From: Paraburkholderia solitsugae
GTDB taxonomy: Bacteria; Pseudomonadota; Gammaproteobacteria; Burkholderiales; Burkholderiaceae
DNA length: 64,000 nt
Direction: 5' to 3'
NCBI RefSeq assembly: GCF_013177695.1
Contig: NZ_WOEY01000009.1
Location: forward strand, 26,906-90,905
A program made the position numbers and the translations under genes. This document shows positions 30,617-40,192 of the stretch, one piece after another (the stretch's first letter is position 1; each line of letters starts with the position of its first letter). The notes beneath the pieces were generated by a model. It searched no databases. It had not been told where the DNA came from and was given only the letters and a program-made list of their open reading frames with translations.

Positions 30617-30774
30617 GAAGCGCCTCCTTTGCGTTATTGATTGTCGGTGCGGAACACGGCTGGCACCTGTCTCACGGCGACCTGGAGCGGTGCATGAAAA
30701 CCCGGCAAGCCGCGCGGACGCTGAATTTTACTGTTTGTTGTCTCTAAACGCGCGCGAATCCGGCGCACAATCGA

Positions 30775-30825
30775 AAAGGAGCCTCGCCGTGACAGCCTGG
30801 CAGGCTGTTTCGACAAGGCTCCTTT
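30775..30825 (-). terminator. Long hairpin after eda
   Basis: AAAGGAGCC and GGCTCCTTT (9 bp) enclose an inner ACAGCC..GGCTGT hairpin. On the minus strand the arm ends in CCTTTTCG, 45 bases past the eda stop. It may be a terminator or a processing/stability element between eda and gntP. Confidence 0.6.
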
Positions 30826-30871
30826 GCGTAGGACCTGGCTAGCGGACTATCGTATCGTGCGCCGATGCGGC

Positions 30872-31513
30872 TTAGTGAGCAGACGGGACCAGTTCGCTGG
30901 CGGCACGCGCTAGGCGCGTGACTTCGTCCCAGTTTTGCGCCGCGAGTGCGGCTTTCGGCGTGAGCCACGATCCGCCCACGCACACGACGTTCGGTTGCGC
31001 GAGGAAATTGATGGCGCTTTCAGCCGTGATGCCGCCGGTTGGGCAGAATTTCAGCGTCGGGAACGGACCGTAAAACGCCTGCAGCATCGGGATACCGCCG
31101 GCTTGCTGCGCCGGGAAGAACTTGACGATTTCGTAGCCGAGTTCCAGCGCCGTGATGATGTCGGTCGGCGTCATCACGCCGGGCAGCAGCGGCAAGCCGG
31201 CGTCTTGCGCGGCCTTGTGCATGTCTTTCGTCAGACCCGGCGAGACGCCGAACTGCGCGCCCGCTTTCTTCGCCTGAGCACAGTGCTCCGGCTTCGTGAT
31301 CGTGCCGACGCCGACCACGATGTCCTCGGCCAGCTGGCTCGCGCGTTCGATCGCTGCCAGACCTGCTGCGGTGCGCAGCGTGATTTCCAGCACCTTCACG
31401 CCACCCGCGTGCAGTGCGCGCGACACGTTTTCACCTTGCTCGACCGAGTCGAACGCGAGCACCGGAATCACCGGGCCGAGGCGCACGATGTCGCTTACTG
31501 TTTTCGCCGTCAT
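30872..31513 (-). CDS. eda: 2-dehydro-3-deoxy-6-phosphogluconate aldolase
   Basis: Class I aldolase that splits KDPG into pyruvate and glyceraldehyde 3-phosphate. The 213-aa protein has catalytic E43 in VLEITLRT and the Schiff-base K131 in YEIVKFFPA, matching E45 and K133 of the E. coli enzyme, plus GVGTITKPEHC and CPTGGITAESA. Its ATG is two bases past the edd stop, so edd-eda is one translationally linked unit. Confidence 0.97.
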   Translation of the reverse strand: MTAKTVSDIVRLGPVIPVLAFDSVEQGENVSRALHAGGVKVLEITLRTAAGLAAIERASQLAEDIVVGVGTITKPEHCAQAKKAGAQFGVSPGLTKDMHKAAQDAGLPLLPGVMTPTDIITALELGYEIVKFFPAQQAGGIPMLQAFYGPFPTLKFCPTGGITAESAINFLAQPNVVCVGGSWLTPKAALAAQNWDEVTRLARAASELVPSAH

Positions 31514-31515
31514 AG

Positions 31516-33444
31516 TCAGACTCCTTGTTTCTGCAGCGTTTCGCTGGCTTGAGTGGTGCTTGTGTGTTTTTCGGCGTGCGCTTTGGCCCGCTCACCGTGT
31601 TGTACCGCGTGCACGCCCACCATCGGACCGAACACCGAGGCGCCCTGCTCTGCGGGCGCGGCCGCCGCACGGAACACGCCGAACAGTTCACGGCCGAAGC
31701 CGACTTCGTTTTCCGCCTGATGCCGCGGCAACGCTTCCGCCCGCGCCGCCCATTCGGCTGCATCGATTTCGACGTCGAGTACGCCGGCGTCCGCATCGAT
31801 CACCAGCATGTCGCCAGTGCGAACCTTGCCGATCGGGCCTTGCAACAACGCTTCCGGTGACAGGTGAATCACCGCCGGCACCTTGCCCGACGCGCCGGAC
31901 ATGCGTCCGTCGGTGACCAGTGCAACGTGGAAACCTTGATCCTGCAACACACCGAGCAACGGCGTCAAACGATGCAGTTCAGGCATGCCGTTTGCGCGTG
32001 CGCCCTGGAACCGCACCACTGCAATGAAATCGCGCTTCAACTCGCCGTTGTCGAATGCTTCCTGCACCGCTTCCTGCGAATCGAACACGATCGCCGGCGC
32101 CTTCACCTTGCGATGCTGCGCTGCGACGGCCGAAATCTTGATCACACCGCGGCCGAGTTTGCCTTGCATCAGACGCAAGCCGCCGTCCGGCTGGAACGGC
32201 TCTTTGATGCCGCGCAGCACCGCCGTGTCTTCGCTCTTTTCCGCGCCCGGCACCCATTGCAGCTTGCCGTCGAGCAGCTTCGGCTCTTCCGTGTAGTGAT
32301 GCAGACCCTTGCCCGCGACGGTGTTCACGTCTTCATGCAGCAAGCCGCCTTCGAGCAGATTGCGGACCAGGAACGCGACGCCGCCCGCAGCGTGGAAGTG
32401 ATTCACGTCGGCCTTGCCGTTCGGGTAAATCTTCGCGAGGAGCGGTACGGCTTGCGACAGCGTGTCGAAGTCGTCCCAATCGATCACGATGCCGGCCGCC
32501 CGTGCAATCGCGACGAGGTGCAGCGTGTGATTGGTCGAGCCGCCCGTCGCGAGCAACGCGACAATACCGTTGACAATCGCTTTTTCATCAACCACGTGGC
32601 CGATTGGCATGTAGTTGCCGCGATCCACCGTCAAGTCGAGCACACGGCGCGCGGCTTGGGCGGTCAACGCATCGCGCAGCGGCGTATGCGGATGCACGAA
32701 CGCGGAACTCGGCAGATGCAGGCCCATCACTTCCATCAGCATCTGGTTGCTGTTGGCCGTGCCGTAGAACGTGCAGGTGCCCTGGCTGTGATACGCGGCG
32801 GCTTCTGCTTCGAGCAGCGCATCGCGGCCACATTGACCAGTGGCGAACAGTTGGCGGGTCTTGGCTTTGTCGTCGTTCGACAGACCGCTGCCCATCGGGC
32901 CGGCCGGCACGAAGATCGTCGGTAAATGGCCAAATTGCAGCGCGCCGATCAGCAAACCGGGCACGATCTTGTCGCAGATGCCGAGGCACAGCGCGGCGTC
33001 GAACATATTGTGCGTGAGGGCGACTGCGGTGCTCATCGCGATGACTTCGCGCGAGAACAGCGACAGTTCCATGCCCGCGTTGCCTTGCGTGACGCCGTCG
33101 CACATGGCCGGTACGCCGCCGGCGAATTGCGCGACGCCGCCGTTTTCTCGCGCGGCTCCCTTGATGATGTCCGGGTAGTTTTTGTACGGCGCGTGCGCCG
33201 ACAGCATTTCGTTGTACGACGACACGATGCCGATGTTCGGCTGGCGGATCTGCTTGATGACGAGCTTGTCGTGGCCTTCGAGACCTGCAAACCCGTGAGC
33301 CAGGTTGGCGCACGAGAGCGCGCCGCGCGCCGGGAATTTGCCCTGAGCGTGTTCGATGCGGGCCAGATACGCCTCGCGAGTGGGCTTGCTGCGCTCGACC
33401 ACGCGTTGCGTGACCTTCAACAATTGCGAATGCGGGGAAACCAT
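31516..33444 (-). CDS. edd: Phosphogluconate dehydratase
   Basis: Fe-S dehydratase (IlvD/Edd family) converting 6-phosphogluconate to KDPG. The 642-aa protein contains the cluster-binding cysteines in [31 protein letters not shown] and related segments, [13 protein letters not shown], and [18 protein letters not shown] near the C-terminus. It is the first gene of edd-eda-gntP-gntK. Its promoter carries an operator shared with the divergent rpiR-type regulator. Confidence 0.97.
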   Translation of the reverse strand: MVSPHSQLLKVTQRVVERSKPTREAYLARIEHAQGKFPARGALSCANLAHGFAGLEGHDKLVIKQIRQPNIGIVSSYNEMLSAHAPYKNYPDIIKGAARENGGVAQFAGGVPAMCDGVTQGNAGMELSLFSREVIAMSTAVALTHNMFDAALCLGICDKIVPGLLIGALQFGHLPTIFVPAGPMGSGLSNDDKAKTRQLFATGQCGRDALLEAEAAAYHSQGTCTFYGTANSNQMLMEVMGLHLPSSAFVHPHTPLRDALTAQAARRVLDLTVDRGNYMPIGHVVDEKAIVNGIVALLATGGSTNHTLHLVAIARAAGIVIDWDDFDTLSQAVPLLAKIYPNGKADVNHFHAAGGVAFLVRNLLEGGLLHEDVNTVAGKGLHHYTEEPKLLDGKLQWVPGAEKSEDTAVLRGIKEPFQPDGGLRLMQGKLGRGVIKISAVAAQHRKVKAPAIVFDSQEAVQEAFDNGELKRDFIAVVRFQGARANGMPELHRLTPLLGVLQDQGFHVALVTDGRMSGASGKVPAVIHLSPEALLQGPIGKVRTGDMLVIDADAGVLDVEIDAAEWAARAEALPRHQAENEVGFGRELFGVFRAAAAPAEQGASVFGPMVGVHAVQHGERAKAHAEKHTSTTQASETLQKQGV

Positions 33445-33528
33445 CGGAGCTCCTTCGTCGCTGGCGTGAGGCGTAGGCGCACTATGCCAGGCAGGTATCG
33501 CGGGGATGTCGAAACAGTCGACGTCGCA

Positions 33529-33557
33529 ATGTTAGTAGAAAAACTACATGATCGCAA
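33529..33557 (-). promoter_or_regulatory. edd promoter with embedded HexR-type operator
   Basis: On the minus strand TTGCGA (33557-33552), a 17-base spacer and TAACAT (33534-33529). The spacer contains ATGTAGTTTTTCTAC (33549-33535), an inverted repeat GTAG-N5-CTAC that recurs at the divergent promoter. A repressor bound there would block RNA polymerase directly. Confidence 0.65.
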
Positions 33558-33664
33558 TGACGACTCTTGTTGCATCGCCGCATCTTTGAATAGCCGCATC
33601 GCCTTACTGGCTTTGCCTTCGCGGTATAGACACCAAAACCCAGGGAATACACCTGGCGCTCGAT

Positions 33665-33679
33665 ATGTAGTTTTTGTAC
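33665..33679 (+). promoter_or_regulatory. HexR-type operator at the regulator's own promoter
   Basis: ATGTAGTTTTTGTAC differs at one base from the edd operator in the opposite orientation. It overlaps the -35 box of the regulator gene and fits the TGTA-rich palindromes reported for HexR. Confidence 0.65.
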
Positions 33680-33702
33680 CTTTTCCTGCAATCAGATATA
33701 GT
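33674..33702 (+). promoter_or_regulatory. Promoter of the RpiR-type regulator
   Basis: TTGTAC (33674-33679), a 17-base spacer and TATAGT (33697-33702), 33 bases before the start codon. The -35 box lies inside the operator. Confidence 0.65.
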
Positions 33703-33735
33703 CCACGCATTCTTCAGCATAGTGCGAGTTCTCTG

Positions 33736-34581
33736 ATGATGCTGTCCCAGGTGAAAGAGATGCGAGACCAGTTGCGTCCGTCCGAACGCAAGCTGGCCGA
33801 CTACGTGATCGAAGCGCCGCGCGAGGTGCTCGATCTCTCGATGACCGAGGTGGCCGCGCGCGCGGGTGTCAGCCAGCCGACCATCGCGCGGTTCTGTCAT
33901 GCGCTCGGGTTTTCAGGCTTTCGCGAGTTCAAGATCCGGTTGGCGCAAGGCATCGCCGCGGAAGTGCCCGTTGTCTATCGCGACGTGCGGCCGGATGAGC
34001 CGACGCCGGGCGTCGCCGCGAAGGTGCTCGACCGGACGATCGGTGCGCTGATCCAGGTGCGCAACAATCTGTCGTCGGACAGCGTGGCTGCGGCGATCGC
34101 GCTGCTTACGCAAGCGCGGCGCATCGAGTTCTACGGCGCGGGCGGCTCGGGCATCGCTGCGTTGGACGTGCAGCACAAGTTCTTTCGCCTCGGCATGCCG
34201 AGCGTTGCATATTCGGATCCGCATACGTTTCTAATGTCGGCGGGGCTGCTCGGTGAAGGCGATGTGGTGGTGGCGATTTCGAACACCGGGCGTACGCGCG
34301 ATATCGTTGACGCGGCGAAGTCTGCGTTGGCAAGCGGCGCGAAGGTGATTGCGATTACGCACGGTAATTCGCCTTTGGCGCGACTGGCGACGGTCGGCTT
34401 GTTCGCGAATGTCGATGAAGACACGGATATTTTTTCGCCGATGACCTCGCGCGTCTCGCATCTGGCGATCGGCGACATTCTGGCGGTGGGGGTGGCGTTG
34501 AGCCGGGGACCGGAACTGGTCGAGAAGCTGGCGCAGGCGAAGGAAGTGATCAACCGCCGAAGGATCGATCCTCGCGCATAA
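33736..34581 (+). CDS. hexR: MurR/RpiR family regulator, HexR-like
   Basis: The 281-aa protein has an N-terminal HTH_6 domain (LRPSERKLADYVIEAPREVL, MTEVAARAGVSQPTIARFCHALGFSGFREFK, residues about 12-67) and a C-terminal SIS sugar-phosphate domain (IEFYGAGGSGIAALD, VVVAISNTGRTRDIVDAA). It is divergent from edd-eda, and both promoters carry the same operator, so it very likely represses the Entner-Doudoroff genes and itself and is released by a sugar phosphate (KDPG for known HexR). It is free-standing, not fused to glucokinase as in many Burkholderia. The frame is open far upstream, antisense to edd; the ATG at 33736 follows the promoter. Confidence 0.88.
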   Translation: MMLSQVKEMRDQLRPSERKLADYVIEAPREVLDLSMTEVAARAGVSQPTIARFCHALGFSGFREFKIRLAQGIAAEVPVVYRDVRPDEPTPGVAAKVLDRTIGALIQVRNNLSSDSVAAAIALLTQARRIEFYGAGGSGIAALDVQHKFFRLGMPSVAYSDPHTFLMSAGLLGEGDVVVAISNTGRTRDIVDAAKSALASGAKVIAITHGNSPLARLATVGLFANVDEDTDIFSPMTSRVSHLAIGDILAVGVALSRGPELVEKLAQAKEVINRRRIDPRA

Positions 34582-34664
34582 CGGGTCACGCTGCGCGCCT
34601 GATCACCCTGCGAGCGCCGCGCGATGCAAACGCGCGTGCCAGGCACCGATGTGCCGAGGCACAA

Positions 34665-34696
34665 AAAAGCGGGCTCCCCGAAGAGAGCCCGCTTTT
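34665..34696. terminator. Bidirectional terminator between hexR and the autotransporter gene
   Basis: AAAAGCGGGCTC and GAGCCCGCTTTT pair around CCCGAAGA, with A and T runs on both sides, between convergent genes. Confidence 0.88.
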
Positions 34697-34769
34697 CAAA
34701 CTACCTACCCAAGACCGGTTCACGAAAAGCACCCAAACCGCAGCGCCTTTCGCGACCATCACACAACGC

Positions 34770-37545
34770 TTACCACTGATACGACGCGCCTGCGCCGTAG
34801 GTCGTATCCGCCGCGCTGATCCCCGCACCGACCTTGACCTTCAGGTTGGCAGTAATACGCGCCGACGCGCCCAGTGCCACGGCCTGATAGCCCTTGTAGC
34901 TGCCGCCAGCGATGCCGACTGCCAGCGTCTTGCCCTGATCGACTTCCGGAATCATCGTCAACGCGGTAGCGGCTGCAACACCGCTATAAGCGCTACGCGC
35001 GACCGAGTTCACACCCGATTGGAACTGACGCATGTTCACGGCGTCCGTCGGGCCTTGGCCGTCAGCGACGTTCGTGATACGGCGCTCGTTGCCCGGCGAA
35101 CCCACCGATACGGTGTTCGCCTGGTCTGCCACCGAGCCTGCGCCGAGTGCTACCGAGTTGTCGCCACTTGCCTGAGCGCCGCCGCCCATCGCCATCGAAC
35201 CGCTGCCGGTCGCCGATGCTGCCGGACCGCCTGTGTCAATCGCGAGGCTGCTGCTGCCGGTCGACTGCTGGTTCTGCACCGCCTGGTTCAGGTTAGCCAC
35301 TTGCTGGTTGGTGTTCCACAACTGCGCACCAGTTACCGCATCTGAGCTCGTCGCCGACAGTTCACCGTCCTGCAAATTGGTCAGCGTCACCTTCGGCGCG
35401 TTAGCCGAACCGCCCAGCGTCACCTTGTCGTGCGCAGCGGTGTCGTATTGCATCGCGTTCGCCACCGAGCCGCTCATCGTGCCGACGGTCGTCTGCAGGC
35501 TAGCGATGTCCGACGTGTTCTGCGTTACACGACCGTCGATGTTGGTGATTGCCGCACCAACGTTGTTCACGGTCGTACCACCCACGCTGTAGGTCGGCAC
35601 GGAAACCGTGCCGTCCGCATTGACGGTCGAACCGCCGCCCAGTGCCGATGCCGTGCTTGCTGCAGTTGCATATAACTGCGAGCCGTTCACCGCATCGCTG
35701 CTCTGCGCACCGATCGCACCGGCCGCCACGCCCGTCACCACACGGTTGCCCGCTGTGCCCGACATATTGACCCGCAGGCCGTCAGTCGCCGCACCGACAA
35801 GGATGTCGCGCGAGGTCTGATCTTGCGTGACCATGCCGATACTGCCGTTGTTGATCTGCGTCTGGAGGGACGACAGACCGTTATCAAGCGTATCGAGCGC
35901 GCCGCCGACCGTGTTCTGCGTGCCGCCTTGCATGTGGTACGTCGGGCCGGTGACCGAACCATCGGCATTGACCTGCGCACCGCCACCGAGCGACGCAACA
36001 ACCGGGCTCAATTGACCAACGTTGACTGCGGAGTTGCTCGTCGTGCCGGCTGCGACACCGATCAGTTCACGTGCGCCTGCGGTGCCCTCAAAGTTGACGT
36101 GCGCGCCGTCCTTGTCGCTCGCAACCATCAGGTCACGCGAAGTCTGGTCCTGTTGCACCAGACCCAGTTCGCCGTTATTGAGCTGGTTCGTGATGTCGTT
36201 CACCGAGCCTGCAACGTCCGTGATCGCCTTGTCGTTCTTCTCGATCGCTTCGCTGTTCAGGGCAATCGCATCGCTGTTCTGATCCACCTTCCGGTTCGTC
36301 GTGTACAGCTGCGAGCCGTTCACCGCGTCGCTGCTCGTTGCAGTCAGCTCACCCGCCGCCACGTTCACGATCTTCTTGCCCTTCACGTCCGCTGCGCCAC
36401 CCGCACCGCTGAACTGCACGGTCGCGCTGTCGAGCGACGACAGCGCCGTACCCACATCATGCTGCGTGCCGCCTGCGACGTTATAGGTCGGCGCGCTGAT
36501 CGCACCGGTGGTTGCCGAGTACGCGGCGCCGCCACCCAGCGCAGTCGCCGTGTTCTCGCCTGCCGCGTCGATCTTCTTGTCTTCCGACTGCAACTGGCTC
36601 ACGTTCACCGCATCGGTTGCGGCTACGCCTGCCGCCACGTTCGAGAGCGTCGTGCCTGATGCGCCGGCGAGAGTCACCTTGCCTTGGGTCGTATCGTCGT
36701 AGGCGACGAACGAGTTAATAGCGTTGCCGCTTGAGTCGGTCTTGATACCTAGCTGCTGCAACTGCCCAAGGTTCACCGCATCGGTTGTTTGCGTACCTTG
36801 CGCGACGTTCACGATCTGGCGAGTCGCGGTCGTGGAGCCCACGGAAACGGTGTTAGCGCGGTCGGCAACTGAATTCGCGCCGAGGGCGACAGCGCCGGTG
36901 GCACTGGCAGTGGTCGACACGCCAAGTGCCATCGCATTCTGTTGGCTCGCAACGGACGAGGTACCAAGCGCAACTGCACTGGCGCCACTGGCGCTAGTCA
37001 AGGCGCCTAATGCGATCGCGCCCACTCCCGATGCATTGGCCGTGTCACCGGCAGCGAACGACGAATTGGCGGACGCGTTAGACCCGTATCCAAGTGCCAT
37101 CGAGGCAATTCCGCTTGCCACTACGTTAGGACCGAAGGCCGCAGCATAGCTCGCCGTTGCGTTGCTGTTCCAACCAATTGCAACCTGGCCGTAGCCATAG
37201 GCATAACCACTGGTGGATTTTCCGGAAATGGAGGTGCCAGTACCAATGCCATTGGTTGTGCTGCCGCTCCCGATCGCGACCGAGTTCGTCCCGTTGGCGT
37301 TCGCGCAAGTAGCGGCCTGGCCTGAGATTGCGATGCTATAGGAAGAATCAGCGTTGGCGCAATTACCGACCTGCGTCCCGAGACCGGTAGCCGAGGCTTC
37401 CAATGACCCGCCAGAGCCCGCCACCAACATGGCGATCGTCAGCCTTTTTGCTCACGCTCGCTTTGCCCCGGCTTTTCGTCACTTCGGATGCGGCGACATA
37501 CGTCCCGGTGGATTCATTCCATACGCTCTTGTACGACTTGTTCAT
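34770..37545 (-). CDS. YadA-like trimeric autotransporter adhesin, signal region out of frame by one base
   Basis: Surface adhesin of the type Vc family. Translation should start at 37545 (AAGGAT seven bases upstream) with MNKSYKSVWNESTGTYVAAS, a classic extended signal peptide region. After about 34 codons an A5 tract (37449-37445) shifts the frame. Removing one A joins it to TIAMLVAGSGGSLEASA (signal core) and the 886-residue frame read from 37430, giving 924 aa. The passenger has YadA head repeats (SVALG/AIALG units, about residues 50-210), stalk modules with DAVNGSQLY, three ALGGG..PTY..GGT repeats, and a C-terminal anchor ending in SYQW. It is either a real frameshift, phase-variable, or a sequencing indel. 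Confidence 0.85.
37445..37449 (-). other. A5 tract where the adhesin reading frame shifts
   Basis: On the minus strand AGC-AAAAA-GG. With five A the signal region runs into KKADDRHVGGG and a premature stop near 37363. With four A it reads SKRLTIAMLVAGS and joins the passenger. Confidence 0.8.
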
Positions 37546-38098
37546 GATTTCATCCTTCTGATGATCTGATTTCGGGTTCGGTGCCGCGGGAAGTGTCTTG
37601 AAAGAAGACTTGCACGCGTCAGCGGTAACAGAAGGATCGAAAACGGGGTCGTCGCAACAGAGTTTCACGGACCATCCCATTAATCCTTCCGGGATGGCAT
37701 CACTATAAAATTAGGAATTTCTCAAATTAATAGGAGCATTCTTAAATCGCCCTACTTGCTCTCAGAATTGCCCTACTAAAATCACGCCGAAATAGGACCA
37801 CCTAGCATCATGCACCCCCCTGCGCATGACTTGCAGACGACAGCCCATAGAAATTTGGCGTAGGAGAGCACGAACATGGCCACGCTCAGATTGAGATAAT
37901 TCTGAACGAGGCGCCTATCGGTGGAGTACTTTTACGGGAAAGGACGGGCTGCAAAAACAGCCAGAATAGAATCAGAACCTTGACGAACGTCAATGACCAA
38001 AAATTCCATTATTGATTCGCATCCCGCACGGCATTAGGAACCGTGCGAGTGGATAAATAAATATGATTACACGAAGTAACTAGGAGAACTCCTATTTA
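37546..38098. promoter_or_regulatory. AT-rich control region upstream of the adhesin gene
   Basis: No gene is visible in 550 bp of unusually AT-rich DNA. Toward the adhesin it holds a TATAGT box (37707-37702, minus) without a good -35, and two direct repeats, AATCGCCCTACT (37745-37756) and AATTGCCCTACT (37766-37777), spaced exactly 21 bp. Further out are inverted repeats TTGACG-AA-CGTCAA (37980-37993), CGCACGG/CCGTGCG (38025-38047) and TAGGAG-AA-CTCCTA (38081-38094). The layout suggests activator-dependent control of the adhesin. Confidence 0.55.
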
Positions 38099-38515
38099 CT
38101 AAAACGGCTTAATAACAACCAATGCCACTGCCGCCAGCATCCCCAACACGGGCAGTTCATTGAACATCCGATACCACTTATCCGAGCGGCGATTCTCGCC
38201 ACGCTCGAACGTCCGCAACAGCACGCCGCAATACGCGTGGTAAATGATCAGCAGCACCACCACACCGACCTTCGCGTGAATCCAGCCCTGCCCGCGTCCA
38301 ATACCGACCGCGAGCCACAGCCACAGACCGCAAGCGAGCGCCGGCACCGCGATAAACGTCATGAAGCGGAACAGCTTGCGCGCCATCGTCAAAAGGCGCG
38401 CCGTGGCGGCGGGTTCCGTCTCCATCGCCAGATTGACGAAGATGCGCGGCAGATAGAACAGACCGGCAAACCAGGAAGCAATCAGAACGATGTGAAACGT
38501 TTTTACCCAAAGCAT
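38099..38515 (-). CDS. hemJ: Protoporphyrinogen oxidase HemJ (CopD family membrane protein)
   Basis: Inner-membrane haem protein that oxidises protoporphyrinogen IX to protoporphyrin IX in bacteria lacking HemG/HemY. The 138-aa protein has four hydrophobic helices and starts MLWVKTFHIVLIASWFAGLF, with the conserved His8 of the family, then FYLPRIFVNLA, GWIHAKVGVVVLL with the conserved Lys, and a C-terminal helix. The name CopD family protein is also used. It is the last gene of a long same-strand block, 114 bp downstream of proA. Confidence 0.85.
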   Translation of the reverse strand: MLWVKTFHIVLIASWFAGLFYLPRIFVNLAMETEPAATARLLTMARKLFRFMTFIAVPALACGLWLWLAVGIGRGQGWIHAKVGVVVLLIIYHAYCGVLLRTFERGENRRSDKWYRMFNELPVLGMLAAVALVVIKPF

Positions 38516-38629
38516 CAGCGGTCCTCGTACTGCATGTCAGCGTGGAAATGAGCGGGGGCAGCCGGCGCACTGAACCGAAAGCTCGCGTCCATCCCACGGA
38601 TGGTGCCAGTGCGTCGGCGGCGAACCACG

Positions 38630-39901
38630 TTATTGCCGGCCTTCGCCGTGCCCCAGCACAATGTATTTCAGCGACGTCAGCCCTTCCAGCCCCACCGGCC
38701 CACGCGCATGCAGCTTGTCGTTCGAGATGCCGATCTCCGCGCCCAAACCAAATTCAAAGCCATCGGCAAAGCGCGTCGACGCGTTGACCATCACGCTCGC
38801 CGAATCCACCTCGCGCAAGAAGCGCATCGCGCGGTCGTGGTCTTCGGTGACAATCGCGTCGGTGTGCTGCGAGCTGTAGGTGTTGATGTGGTCGATGGCC
38901 GCATCGAGGCCGTCCACCACCTTGATCGCCAGCACCGGTGCGAGATATTCGGTGCGCCAGTCTTCTTCGGTGGCATCGACGAGCGGGCCCACGCCTGCAT
39001 CCGACAACACCGCGCGCGCTGCCGCGTCCACGCGTAGTTCGACTTCCTTGTCGCGATACAGCTTGCCCAAAGGCGGCAGCACTTCAGCCGCAATTCCACG
39101 CGCCACCAGCAGCGTTTCCATCGTGTTGCAGGTGCCGTAGCGGTGCGTCTTCGCGTTATCGCAGACGGTCAGCGCCTTGGTCAGATCCGCGCGATCGTCG
39201 ACATAGACATGGCAGATGCCGTCGAGATGCTTGATCATCGGCACGCGCGCGTCTTCCATCAGACGCGCAATCAGGCTCTTGCCGCCGCGCGGCACGATCA
39301 CGTCGACGAATTCGGTCATCGTGATCAGGGCGCCGACCGCGGCGCGATCCGACGTTGCCACCACTTGCACGGCGTCCTGCGGCAAGCCGGCGGCTTCCAG
39401 CCCTTCACCGATCAACTTGGCCAGCGCCGTGTTGCACTCCAGCGCTTCCGACCCGCCGCGCAGAATCGTCGCATTGCCCGACTTCAGACACAGCGCGGCC
39501 GCATCGATCGTCACGTTCGGGCGCGACTCGTAGATGATGCCGATCACACCGAGCGGCACGCGCATCTGACCGACCTGAATGCCGCTCGGCCGGTACTTCA
39601 GATTGCTGATTTCGCCGATCGGGTCGGCCAGCGCGGCGACTTGCCGCAAGCCTTCGACCATCGTCCCGAGCGCCTTGTCCGACAGCGTCAGCCGGTCGAT
39701 AAACGCAGCGTCGAGCCCTTTCTCGTGTGCACGCGCGACATCACGCGCGTTGGCATCCTTGAGCAACTCGGCATCGCGTTCGATTGCCTGAGCGACAGCC
39801 GCAAGCGCGGCGTTCTTCGCCGCCGTCGACGCCCGCGCCATCGCACGCGATGCGTGGCGGGCGCGGCGGCCGAGGTCCGTCATGTACTGGTCGATATCCA
39901 T
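38630..39901 (-). CDS. proA: Glutamate-5-semialdehyde dehydrogenase (gamma-glutamyl phosphate reductase)
   Basis: NADPH-dependent second step of proline synthesis. The 423-aa protein has the ALDH-like fold with [37 protein letters not shown] and the catalytic cysteine in [15 protein letters not shown], and ends with [16 protein letters not shown]. The ATG at 39901 (MDIDQYM) is preferred over 39925. No proB lies nearby; in Burkholderiales it is usually elsewhere with obgE. Confidence 0.97.
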   Translation of the reverse strand: MDIDQYMTDLGRRARHASRAMARASTAAKNAALAAVAQAIERDAELLKDANARDVARAHEKGLDAAFIDRLTLSDKALGTMVEGLRQVAALADPIGEISNLKYRPSGIQVGQMRVPLGVIGIIYESRPNVTIDAAALCLKSGNATILRGGSEALECNTALAKLIGEGLEAAGLPQDAVQVVATSDRAAVGALITMTEFVDVIVPRGGKSLIARLMEDARVPMIKHLDGICHVYVDDRADLTKALTVCDNAKTHRYGTCNTMETLLVARGIAAEVLPPLGKLYRDKEVELRVDAAARAVLSDAGVGPLVDATEEDWRTEYLAPVLAIKVVDGLDAAIDHINTYSSQHTDAIVTEDHDRAMRFLREVDSASVMVNASTRFADGFEFGLGAEIGISNDKLHARGPVGLEGLTSLKYIVLGHGEGRQ

Positions 39902-40192
39902 GGTGATTCTCATAGCGCCGCGCACGTCGAGGTGCGGCGGACAGGCAGAATTAGCGAAAGATCAAACGATTGTAAGTCGGGTGGCGGAGCTTTGCTTGAC
40001 GCGGCGGCCGGAGTGGCTGCGGTGAGATCCTTTGCGCCACCAACATCAACGCTGCGGGACTTGGTACTGCACCGGCATAGACTGTGACGCGTCTGGATGC
40101 CTGCTGCTGGTTGGGAAAACCTCACTGTCCCCTCGTCAACATGTCCACCTCACCAGCTACGTCAACCACTTTGGCTGCGTCGATCGTCCAGA

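Noticed and set aside
37440..37455. Programmed -1 frameshift at C-AAA-AAG in the adhesin gene
   Set aside because: Joining the signal region to the passenger needs a +1 shift (one A fewer), not -1, and the heptamer lacks the leading A of the efficient A-AAA-AAG site.
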